From JAWOFN01 sp046497505 [NCBI: bacterium] (GTDB taxonomy: Bacteria > Blakebacterota > Blakebacteria > Blakebacterales), in the NCBI GenBank assembly GCA_046497505.1, contig JAWOFN010000081.1, forward strand, positions 1 to 5,205: 5,205 nt of DNA, read 5' to 3'. This document shows positions 1 through 5,205 of this stretch, in pieces. The notes under the pieces are model-generated. The model was not told the origin of the DNA. It made no database searches and saw nothing but the letters and a program-made list of their open reading frames with translations. Within the stretch, counting starts at the first letter, position 1; every line of letters starts with the position of its first letter. Made by a program: the position numbers and the translations under genes.

Positions 1-270
1 CCGGCCAGTGCGGCCGCCGATTCCTTCGAATCGGGACTGCTGGACCACCCCCACTACACGCGTCCGGCGGAGTACAGGGGATCCAAGGTGCCCGAGGTCC
101 TGCTGTCGGGGCACCACGCTGAGATCGAAGCATGGCGTCGCCGGCAGCGTCTTGAGCGCACGCTGGAACGCCGGCCCGAACTCCTCGGGGGCATCGAGCT
201 CTCAGAAGAGGACGAGGCCTTTCTGGAAGAACTGCGCAGCGGTCCGGATGAACCGGATCGGGACGGATGA
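1..270 (+). CDS. trmD: tRNA (guanine-N1-)-methyltransferase, 3' end (partial)
   Basis: TrmD uses S-adenosylmethionine to methylate N1 of G37 in tRNAs with a G at position 36, which prevents +1 frameshifting; it acts in the cytoplasm as a dimer. The frame is open from base 1 and ends at TGA 268-270, leaving 89 codons, so only the C-terminal third is present and roughly 170 N-terminal residues with most of the SAM-binding knot lie upstream. The visible part matches the family closely: a [16 protein letters not shown] stretch, then [17 protein letters not shown] and a TLERRPELL motif. The Asp encoded at 19-21 lines up with E. coli Asp169, the proposed catalytic base, so that residue is kept. The last dozen codons (GPDEPDRDG) lie in a tandem duplication and look lineage-specific. 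It is followed by rplS, the usual neighbour of trmD. Identification is by remembered family motifs. Confidence 0.95.
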   Translation, partial: PASAAADSFESGLLDHPHYTRPAEYRGSKVPEVLLSGHHAEIEAWRRRQRLERTLERRPELLGGIELSEEDEAFLEELRSGPDEPDRDG

Positions 271-295
271 ACCGGTCCGGGACGAACCCGGGGAC
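246..295. repeat. 19-bp tandem duplication across the trmD stop codon
   Basis: Bases 246-264 (GGATGAACCGGATCGGGAC) are repeated directly at 265-283 (GGATGAACCGGTCCGGGAC) with two mismatches, and a degenerate shorter third copy (GAACCCGGGGAC) follows at 284-295. Because 19 is not a multiple of three, the copies are read in different frames: the first gives GAT-GAA and the second gives GGA-TGA, so the second copy supplies the trmD stop codon. The repeat fills most of the trmD-rplS gap and ends just upstream of the rplS ribosome binding site. Confidence 0.8.
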
Positions 296-300
296 GATCG

Positions 301-305
301 AGGAG
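301..305 (+). promoter_or_regulatory. Ribosome binding site of rplS
   Basis: AGGAG (within GAGGAG from base 300) lies 7 nt before the ATG at 313. This is near-ideal Shine-Dalgarno spacing, and it fixes the L19 start. Confidence 0.8.
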
Positions 306-312
306 AAGTGAG

Positions 313-735
313 ATGAAGCGGCTCGAAGCCATCGCGACAGGACAGAACCGAACCGACCTGCCCGCCTTCAAACCGGGCGATACGGTCCGCGTCCACGTGC
401 GGGTACTGGAAGGGGAGAAGGAGCGGATCCAGATCTTCGAAGGTACGGTGATCAGCATCCGTGGAGGAGGCAACAGCCGCACCTTCACGGTCCGGAAGAT
501 CTCGGGCGGGGTGGGGGTCGAGCGCATCTTCCCCTACAACAGTCCCATCATCAAGTCGGTGGAGATCATCCGGGAGGGACACGTGAGGCGCTCGAAGCTC
601 TACTACCTGCGTGACCGCGTGGGCAAGCGCGCGAGAGTGCGCCAGCGTCGTCCTGGGAGCGGCGGTGCGTCGGAAGGGGAACCGGCGGAGGAAGCAGCCG
701 CGCCGTCCGGAGAAGAGAACCAGGAAGCCTCCTGA
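313..735 (+). CDS. rplS: 50S ribosomal protein L19
   Basis: L19 is a large-subunit protein at the 30S-50S interface. The 140-residue product follows the family from end to end: an N-terminal helix ([23 protein letters not shown]), the beta-barrel with the [12 protein letters not shown] and FTVRKIS segments, [11 protein letters not shown], and the basic [18 protein letters not shown] segment that ends most L19 proteins at about 115 residues. Here about 27 more residues follow (roughly residues 114-140), rich in Gly, Ala and Glu and strongly acidic, which is unlike the basic body and probably disordered. That tail overlaps an open +1 frame upstream of rnhB. The ATG at 313 has a good ribosome binding site. 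Position between trmD and rnhB is the common bacterial order. Expression is probably coupled to trmD, since no terminator separates them. Confidence 0.97.
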   Translation: MKRLEAIATGQNRTDLPAFKPGDTVRVHVRVLEGEKERIQIFEGTVISIRGGGNSRTFTVRKISGGVGVERIFPYNSPIIKSVEIIREGHVRRSKLYYLRDRVGKRARVRQRRPGSGGASEGEPAEEAAAPSGEENQEAS

Positions 736-742
736 AGCGGTC

Positions 743-1903
743 TTGGACCTCTCGGAACGCAGCCTCCGGGAACTGAGGGAGATCATCGAGACCCTCGAGG
801 AGGGCGAGAGGTCCGAATTGATCTCCCGCCTGGTGGGGGACCGGCGCAAGGGTGCCAGGGCCCTCGTCCGGCGCCTGGAGCGCGAAGAGGAAGAGGCCCG
901 CCAGCGGGAAGCCCGCTGGCGGGCCTTCTGCGATCCGGAACGGCGGCTGACCGAGAAGGGCTATCTGCGGGTAGCCGGGGTGGACGAGGCGGGACGGGGT
1001 CCCCTCGCCGGGCCGGTGGTGGCCGCCGCCGTCGTGCTCCCCCCCGAGTTCGTGCATCACCCGCTGGACGATTCCAAGCGGATGTCCCCCGCGGCCCGGG
1101 AAGCCGCCTACGATGCTGTGACCGCCGCCGCCCTGGGCTGGTCGGTTGGGGAGGCCACGGCCGCCGAGATCGACCGTCACAACATCCTGGGGGCCACCCA
1201 CCTGGCCATCGACCGGTCCCTGGCCGGCCTCGACCCCGTCCCCGACTTCGCCCTGGTGGACGGCAGGCCCCTCACCGCCTGTGCCGTGCCCCACAAGGCC
1301 CTGGTGAAGGGGGACCGGCGCAGCCGGGTGATCGCCGCCGCCAGCGTGATCGCCAAGGTCACACGCGACCGGATGATGGAGGGACTTGAGGAGGAGTATC
1401 CCGGCTGGGGCTTCTCCGAACACAAGGGGTACGCGACCCGGGCGCACCTGGAGATCCTCGCGGCTCGGGGCCCCTCCCCGGTGCATCGCCGCACCTTCGG
1501 CGAGGACGCCCGGCAGCTCGAACTCCTCAGCTGCGACCGGGACTCCCCTCACCTCTGGGGGCGGCAGGCCGAGGACCTGGTCTCCGTCGATTACTCCTCG
1601 AGGGGTTACGAGGTGGTGCACAGGAACTGGCGCGGCGGGGGAGGGGAGCTCGACATCGTCTGTTCCGGCGAGGGGACATGGGTGTTCATCGAGGTGAAAG
1701 CGGCCCGGGGGGAATGGGCCGGAGCTCCCCTGGAGTGGCTCGGCCCCGAGCAGCGGATGCGGTGGCGCAGAGCGGCCGCGGCCTTCCTCCGCCAGGAGGG
1801 ACGGAGGGGTGGGACCAGGGAGCTGCGTTTCGACCTGGTGGGGGTCATCGACCGGGAGGAGGGGCCCCCCGAGATGGTCCGCCTCGAGGGCGTGGAGCCG
1901 TGA
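743..1903 (+). CDS. rnhB: Ribonuclease HII fused to a YraN/UPF0102 nuclease-like domain
   Basis: RNase HII cleaves the RNA strand of RNA-DNA hybrids and starts removal of single ribonucleotides from DNA. Numbered from TTG 743 (386 aa), residues 1-70 form a charged helical extension like that of Bacillus-type RNase HII. The catalytic core holds the D-E-D-D set: D81-E82 in AGVDEAGRG, D173 in ALVDG and D191 in LVKGD. It also has the conserved KGY at 228-230 and HRRTFG at 248-253. After a linker of about 18 residues, without stop or nearby ATG/GTG, a complete YraN-like domain follows (about 272-386). That domain has WGRQAE, a GYEVVHRNWR segment, and the PD-(D/E)XK-like residues E302, D304 and E317-V318-K319. 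YraN is normally a separate gene next to rnhB; its function is poorly defined. Start is uncertain: the frame is open from at least GTG 611, and GTG 665 has GGGAG 5 nt upstream but would overlap rplS by 71 nt. TTG 743 lies 7 nt past the rplS stop and matches the family's N-terminus, though its own ribosome binding site is weak. Confidence 0.93.
   Translation: MDLSERSLRELREIIETLEEGERSELISRLVGDRRKGARALVRRLEREEEEARQREARWRAFCDPERRLTEKGYLRVAGVDEAGRGPLAGPVVAAAVVLPPEFVHHPLDDSKRMSPAAREAAYDAVTAAALGWSVGEATAAEIDRHNILGATHLAIDRSLAGLDPVPDFALVDGRPLTACAVPHKALVKGDRRSRVIAAASVIAKVTRDRMMEGLEEEYPGWGFSEHKGYATRAHLEILAARGPSPVHRRTFGEDARQLELLSCDRDSPHLWGRQAEDLVSVDYSSRGYEVVHRNWRGGGGELDIVCSGEGTWVFIEVKAARGEWAGAPLEWLGPEQRMRWRRAAAAFLRQEGRRGGTRELRFDLVGVIDREEGPPEMVRLEGVEP
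894..926. repeat. Perfect 15-bp inverted repeat with 3-nt loop inside rnhB
   Basis: The left arm 894-908 (AGGCCCGCCAGCGGG) is the exact reverse complement of the right arm 912-926 (CCCGCTGGCGGGCCT), with the loop AAG at 909-911; a G-T pair (893/927) could extend it. In RNA this would be a very stable hairpin, followed only by TTCTG rather than a T-run. The same stretch is also a 15-bp direct repeat in frame (GAGGCCCGCCAGCGG then GAAGCCCGCTGGCGG), encoding EARQR-EARWR. It sits at the junction between the helical extension and the catalytic core of RNase HII. Confidence 0.85.
1886..1890 (+). promoter_or_regulatory. Ribosome binding site that sets the permease start
   Basis: GAGGG lies 9 nt before GTG 1900, inside the last codons of the rnhB fusion. 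It supports the GTG that overlaps the preceding TGA by three bases, over the long in-frame extension upstream, which would run through the YraN-coding region. Confidence 0.55.
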
Positions 1904-3198
1904 ACCGGGTGGACCGCCGCGAGCTGCGTTCCTGGTACCTCTTCGATCTGGCCAACACCAGTTTCACCGTGATGATCGTCACGGTGCTCTACGCCATCTA
2001 TTTCCGGGGGTTCGTGGCCGTCGACGCTTTCATCCAGCTCCCCTGGGGCACCCGGCCCACCGGGACCTTCCTCTGGGGATTGGGGAACGCGGTGAGCATG
2101 TTCGTGGTGGGTCTCACCAGCCCCTACCTGGGAGCCCTCGCCGACGGTACCAGCCGCAAAAAACTCTTCACGGCCATCTATACGGCACTGTGCATCGCCG
2201 CCACGCTCCTGCTGGTCACCGTGGAACGTGGTGAGACCACGTGGGGACTGCTCCTCTTCATCCTGGGGAACATCGGTTTCCAGGGGGGGCTCGTCTTCTA
2301 CAATGCCTTCCTGCCCCAGATCAGCCCTCCCGGCCGCACCGGTTATGTGTCCGGCATGGGCTTCGCGGTGGGATACGTGGGGGCCCTGGCGACCCTGGCC
2401 CTCGCCATCCCCTTCGCCTCGGCCGCCGACCAGGCCGGCAACTACCTGTTGATGAAGCCGGCCTTCCTGATCTCGGGTCTCTTCTTCCTCTTCTTCAGCA
2501 TCCCCTTCTTCCTCTTCGTACGGGAACGCCCGCCGGTGGACCGGCAGGTCGACAGTGCCCTCGGGGAGGGATGGCGGCGTCTCAGGGAGACTCTGACCCA
2601 CATGGGACGGTTCCGGCAGACCGGCCGCTTCCTGGCGGCCTACTTCCTCTACAGCGACGGTATCAACACGGTCATCGCCTTCGGGGGGATCTACGCCGCC
2701 AACACCCTGGGCATGACCACACTCCAGGTCATCCTCTTCTTCGCCCTCCTCCAGGTGGCTGCGATTGCCGGGGCCTGGGTCTTCGGGATCCTCACCGACC
2801 GCTGGGGAGCGCGTCCCACGGTGGAGGTCACCCTGGCCCTCTGGCTGGTCATGACCCTGGTGGCCTTCGCGGCCAGGGGACCCGGGGTGTTCTACGCGGC
2901 CGGCGTCCTGGCGGGCATCGCCATGGGGTCGAGCCAGGCCGCCAGCCGATCGCTCATGGCCGAACTGACCCCCGAGCACAAAGAGGCGGAGTTCTACGGG
3001 TTCTACGGTCTCTGCGGGAAGTTCAGCGCGGTCCTGGGACCGCTGGTCTTCGGAACGGTGAGCACGGCGACGGGGGATGAGCGCTGGGCCGTGCTCAGCG
3101 TGACCCTCTTCTTCCTGGCGGGATGGGGGATGCTGAGACGGGTGGACATGACCGAGGGGAGAGAAGCGATCAGGGAGGCCGCCCCGGCCCCCCGTTGA
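1900..3198 (+). CDS. MFS transporter of the UMF1 / Atg22-like family
   Basis: This is a polytopic inner-membrane protein of 432 residues, the usual size for a 12-helix MFS permease. Its N-terminus (residues 12-22, WYLFDLANTSF) carries the WxxxDxAN signature of UMF1/Atg22-like proteins. The loop between helices 2 and 3 has an MFS motif A (GALADGTSRKK, 78-88). A charged cytoplasmic stretch near residues 208-245 (VRERPPVDRQVDS onward) divides the two six-helix halves. A second motif A-like loop (GILTDRWGARP) lies in the second half, and EFYGFYGLCGKFSAVLGP from residue 364 is typical of the family. The yeast relative Atg22 exports amino acids from the vacuole; substrates of bacterial members are not established, so none is assigned. 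GTG 1900 overlaps the upstream stop as GTGA, suggesting translational coupling to the rnhB fusion. GTG 1909 is an alternative start. The short hydrophilic C-terminal tail is unremarkable. Confidence 0.92.
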   Translation: MNRVDRRELRSWYLFDLANTSFTVMIVTVLYAIYFRGFVAVDAFIQLPWGTRPTGTFLWGLGNAVSMFVVGLTSPYLGALADGTSRKKLFTAIYTALCIAATLLLVTVERGETTWGLLLFILGNIGFQGGLVFYNAFLPQISPPGRTGYVSGMGFAVGYVGALATLALAIPFASAADQAGNYLLMKPAFLISGLFFLFFSIPFFLFVRERPPVDRQVDSALGEGWRRLRETLTHMGRFRQTGRFLAAYFLYSDGINTVIAFGGIYAANTLGMTTLQVILFFALLQVAAIAGAWVFGILTDRWGARPTVEVTLALWLVMTLVAFAARGPGVFYAAGVLAGIAMGSSQAASRSLMAELTPEHKEAEFYGFYGLCGKFSAVLGPLVFGTVSTATGDERWAVLSVTLFFLAGWGMLRRVDMTEGREAIREAAPAPR

Positions 3199-3211
3199 CA
3201 GGAGGGATGTT

Positions 3212-3251
3212 CGGGACGAGCTTTCTTCAGCGAAGGAATCCGCCCGTCCCG
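3212..3251. repeat. Compound inverted repeat / hairpin before the lipoprotein gene
   Basis: The outer arms CGGGACG (3212-3218) and CGTCCCG (3245-3251) are perfect reverse complements. Between them a second helix can form: TTTCTTC (3222-3228) with GAAGGAA (3232-3238), including one G-T pair, around an AGC loop. Together they make a two-part hairpin of about 40 nt that fills most of the 67-nt gap and ends 4 nt before the AGCGAGG-type ribosome binding site of the next gene. No T-run follows, so a classical intrinsic terminator is unlikely. An mRNA structure affecting translation or decay, or a protein-binding site, is possible. Confidence 0.5.
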
Positions 3252-3265
3252 TAAGCGAGGCGATC

Positions 3266-4441
3266 ATGGAGAAACAGAATCCGCGGCATACGGTCCCGCT
3301 CCTCATGTGGGCCCTGGTGATCCTGCTGACACTCCTGGCCGCAGGCTGCGGCAGGGGGATGAGGCCCGCGGTGGGTGACCGCTCGCTGGTCGTTGTCTTC
3401 GCCGACGAGGAGAGCTGGACCACGTACGGGGAGGCCCTCGACTCGGTGTGGCGACGAAGGGTCGACACCCCCCGGCGGGAATACGTCTTCGAGGTGCGCC
3501 GCATCTCCCCTGACTCGTGGGACTATTTCCAGCGCTTCCGGAACATCGTGATCTGTGCGGCCATCGGGGACGCCACCCGTGCCGGGGAGCGGATCCGCGG
3601 GATGCTCTCTCCCGAGGCCCGACAGCGGATCCTGGACGAGCAGCGCGCGGTCCATATCGTCCGGGAGGATGTGTGGCGGAGGGGACAGACCGTGGTCATC
3701 CTCACCGCCGACAACAGCCAGCGCCTGCTGGACTACTTGGAGCGGAACCGGGAGACTCTGTTCGACGCCCTCCGGCAGCGGCTCTACGAGTCGGTACGCC
3801 GGCTCCTCTATGCCCGGGGGGAGCGCTTCGAGGTGGAGGCGCGCATGGTCGAGGAGTGGGACTTCCTCGTCCGGGTCCCCGAGGGCTGGCGCCTCGATGA
3901 CGAGGAAGCGGAGAACCGCTTCCTCCGGATGATCAAGTACCTGCCCGAACGGTGGTTCTTCGCATACTGGGTCCCCGAGGAGTCGATGGAGGAGGAGGGG
4001 GTGGTCTGGATCCGGCAGCTGGAAGAGGTCGGAAGGGCCATGCAGGAGGGGGCGGACCCCGACCCGGCGCTCGTGACCTCCCTGGGCCGGGAGGCGATGG
4101 ACTTCCGGGACCGCATCACCCGCCGCTACTACGATGGGGACGACATCAACCGTGAGGAGACCACCGCGACCCTGGTCACGTTCAACGGCCGGCCGGCCGT
4201 TCGGCTGCAGGGGCTGTGGGAGAACGACGAGGAGTTCGTGGGCGGTCCGATGGTGACCTACTGTTTCTGGGACGAACCGACCCGCCGTGTCTGGTGGCTG
4301 GACGGGGCGGTCTTCCATCCCAACGAACCCAAGCTCTCGCATCTCCGGCAGGTGGACGTGATGCTGCAGACCTTCCGCGCCGGGCCCGAGGCTCGGGAGT
4401 ACCTGACATCGATCGAGGAGTTCCTGAGTGAAGAGCGCTGA
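3266..4441 (+). CDS. DUF4837-like lipoprotein of unknown function
   Basis: This 391-residue protein begins with a lipoprotein signal: short polar n-region, hydrophobic stretch at about 10-25 and a lipobox-like LAAGC with Cys28, so it is probably exported and lipid-anchored. The mature part resembles the DUF4837 family of Bacteroidota. The recognisable features are a RNIVI strand at residue 92, VWRRGQTVVILTA at about 136-148, the LVRVPEGWRL segment, a GLWEN..EFVGGPMV block at 316-329, and a C-terminal FHPNEPKLSHLRQVDVML from residue 350. The family has no established function. No catalytic motif or further membrane helix is visible, and the protein is rich in Arg, Glu and Trp. ATG 3266 is preceded by GCGAGG 5 nt upstream and gives the only sensible signal peptide. 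The gene overlaps the following epimerase by 14 nt, which suggests one operon. The family call rests on remembered patterns, not a search. Confidence 0.8.
   Translation: MEKQNPRHTVPLLMWALVILLTLLAAGCGRGMRPAVGDRSLVVVFADEESWTTYGEALDSVWRRRVDTPRREYVFEVRRISPDSWDYFQRFRNIVICAAIGDATRAGERIRGMLSPEARQRILDEQRAVHIVREDVWRRGQTVVILTADNSQRLLDYLERNRETLFDALRQRLYESVRRLLYARGERFEVEARMVEEWDFLVRVPEGWRLDDEEAENRFLRMIKYLPERWFFAYWVPEESMEEEGVVWIRQLEEVGRAMQEGADPDPALVTSLGREAMDFRDRITRRYYDGDDINREETTATLVTFNGRPAVRLQGLWENDEEFVGGPMVTYCFWDEPTRRVWWLDGAVFHPNEPKLSHLRQVDVMLQTFRAGPEAREYLTSIEEFLSEER
4184..4201. repeat. Perfect 18-bp palindrome in the lipoprotein gene
   Basis: AACGGCCGGCCGGCCGTT reads the same on both strands and has no spacer. 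It encodes NGRPAV in the DUF4837-like protein. It is built of CCGG/GGCC steps, common in a GC-rich genome, so it may have no role. Confidence 0.7.
4415..4420 (+). promoter_or_regulatory. Ribosome binding site that sets the epimerase start
   Basis: GAGGAG lies 7 nt before GTG 4428, within the end of the lipoprotein gene. It is the strongest ribosome binding site among the downstream genes and supports the overlapping GTG start. Confidence 0.75.
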
Positions 4442-5205
4442 TTCCTCCCTGCGTATCCTCGTCACCGGCGGTGCGGGGTTCATCGGTTCCCACGTCACCG
4501 ACGCTTTCATCGCCCGCGGTCACGCCGTGGCCGTGCTGGACGACCTGAGCACCGGAGACCCTGCTCTGATACATCCCGGGGCGGAGTTCTTCGAGGGGGA
4601 TATCCGCGACGCGGAACGTGTGGAGGATGTCTTCCGCTCCTTCCGCCCCGATGTGCTCGACCACCATGCGGCGCAGATGGACGTGAGGCGCTCGGTGGCC
4701 GACCCACGCTTCGACGCGGAGGTGAACATCCTGGGGAGCCTCACCCTGCTGGACGCCTGTGTGCGTCACGGGACGGGGAGGGTCATCTTCGCCTCCACCG
4801 GCGGCGCCATCTACGGCGAGCAGGAACGGTTCCCGGCCGACGAGGGGCACCCGGCGGACCCGGTGAGTCCCTACGGGGCGGCGAAGCTGGCGGCGGAGAA
4901 ATACCTGAACGTCTACCACACTCTCCACGGTCTCAGCTACGCGGCCCTGAGGTACGGCAACGTGTATGGGCCGCGGCAGAACCCCTTCGGGGAGGCCGGG
5001 GTGGTGGCCATCTTCACCCACATGCTCCTGGAAGGGGAGGAACCGGTGATCAACGGGGACGGGCTGCAGACCCGGGACTACGTATACGTGGGAGATGTGG
5101 TGGCCGCGAACCTGGCGGCCCTCGAGGGCACCGGGTCCCTGGTCGTGAACATCGGGACCGGCCGGGAGACCACGGTGGTGGACATCTACAGGGGGGTGGT
5201 GGAAG
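4428..5205 (+). CDS. NAD-dependent epimerase, UDP-glucose 4-epimerase type (partial, 5' part)
   Basis: This is an extended short-chain dehydrogenase acting on nucleotide sugars, most likely interconverting UDP-glucose and UDP-galactose or a related pair for envelope polysaccharide. From GTG 4428, 259 codons are visible and the frame runs off the window; full-length relatives are about 310 residues, so some 50 are missing. The NAD-binding Rossmann motif is TGGAGFIGS (G14xxG17xxG20), with the acidic pair D38-D39 after strand 2 favouring NAD over NADP. The HHAAQMDVRRSV segment, FASTGGAIYG (S123/T124), the catalytic YxxxK (Y149, K153) in SPYGAAK, LRYGNVYGPRQ and QTRDYVYVGDVV follow in order. The pattern, especially STGGAIYG and the GEAGVVAIFTHMLL stretch, resembles GalE-type epimerases of thermophiles such as Thermotoga. 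Substrate cannot be fixed from sequence alone, so galE is not assigned. The 14-nt overlap with the lipoprotein gene implies co-translation. Confidence 0.92.
   Translation, partial: MKSADSSLRILVTGGAGFIGSHVTDAFIARGHAVAVLDDLSTGDPALIHPGAEFFEGDIRDAERVEDVFRSFRPDVLDHHAAQMDVRRSVADPRFDAEVNILGSLTLLDACVRHGTGRVIFASTGGAIYGEQERFPADEGHPADPVSPYGAAKLAAEKYLNVYHTLHGLSYAALRYGNVYGPRQNPFGEAGVVAIFTHMLLEGEEPVINGDGLQTRDYVYVGDVVAANLAALEGTGSLVVNIGTGRETTVVDIYRGVVE

Noticed and set aside
894-930. The strong rnhB hairpin as an intrinsic terminator
   Set aside because: It is followed by TTCTGCG rather than a run of Ts, and it lies inside an intact gene whose essential residues are all downstream.
566-1621. Minus-strand open frame of 351 codons opposite rnhB
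   Set aside because: It is Gly/Pro/His-rich without recognisable domains, and the opposite strand encodes the full RNase HII core.
2226-2242. 7-bp inverted repeat ACGTGGT-GAG-ACCACGT in the permease gene
   Set aside because: It is short, inside coding sequence, without a T-run or other context. Stems of this length are expected by chance in several kilobases of GC-rich DNA.
3195-3200. TTGACA resembling a -35 promoter box at the end of the permease gene
   Set aside because: At 16-18 nt spacing the candidates are CGAGCT, GAGCTT and AGCTTT, none like TATAAT. The hexamer includes the permease stop codon and is probably chance.
1606-3504. Minus-strand open frame of 632 codons opposite the permease
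   Set aside because: Its translation is low-complexity (Gly, Glu, Pro, His and Asp rich), matches no family I know, and lies wholly opposite clear + strand genes. High GC makes stops rare in this frame.
4385-4397. Inverted repeat CCCGAG-G-CTCGGG near the end of the lipoprotein gene
   Set aside because: With a realistic loop only about five pairs remain, and no T-run follows, so it is neither a terminator nor a clear operator.
3227-4510. Minus-strand open frame of 427 codons opposite the lipoprotein gene
   Set aside because: It is the antisense shadow of a gene with a signal peptide, ribosome binding site and family motifs. The shadow shows none of these.

Overview
This is a GC-rich, gene-dense bacterial window read entirely from the + strand. 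It holds six genes, two of them cut by the window ends: the 3' end of trmD, then rplS, an rnhB-yraN fusion, a UMF1/Atg22-type MFS permease, a DUF4837-like lipoprotein, and the 5' part of a GalE-type sugar-nucleotide epimerase. I see no rRNA, tRNA, CRISPR array, insertion sequence or phage gene. The long minus-strand open frames are GC-driven shadows of these genes.

Layout: 1-270 is the C-terminal domain of TrmD. After a 42-nt gap containing a 19-bp tandem duplication comes rplS (313-735), with an acidic C-terminal tail. At about 743 starts one unbroken frame to 1903 that encodes an RNase HII catalytic domain followed by a complete YraN (UPF0102) nuclease-like domain. The permease starts on a GTG that overlaps the fusion's stop codon (GTGA, 1900-1903). 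A 67-nt gap with a compound inverted repeat (3212-3251) precedes the lipoprotein gene (3266-4441). The epimerase starts at GTG 4428, 14 nt inside the end of the lipoprotein gene, and runs off the window.

The first part is the widespread translation/genome-maintenance cluster trmD-rplS-rnhB-yraN: tRNA m1G37 methylation, ribosomal protein L19, removal of ribonucleotides from DNA, and a putative nuclease. The second part looks like envelope or metabolite genes attached downstream: a 12-TM permease, a lipoprotein and a nucleotide-sugar epimerase. Tight spacing, stop/start overlaps and no convincing terminator suggest co-transcription, possibly with a break or control point in the 3199-3265 gap.

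Organism: high GC, frequent GTG starts, an RNase HII with the N-terminal helical extension seen in Bacillus-type enzymes, and a DUF4837-like lipoprotein (a family I associate with Bacteroidota and relatives). This fits a high-GC lineage near the FCB group (for example Gemmatimonadota, Eisenbacteria or Krumholzibacteriota-like), but the assignment is a low-confidence inference.

I do not find a convincing new defence or mobile system. The most notable points are the RNase HII-YraN fusion, a perfect 15-bp inverted repeat inside its coding region, the frame-shifting tandem duplication that supplies the trmD stop codon, and the hairpin in front of the lipoprotein gene.
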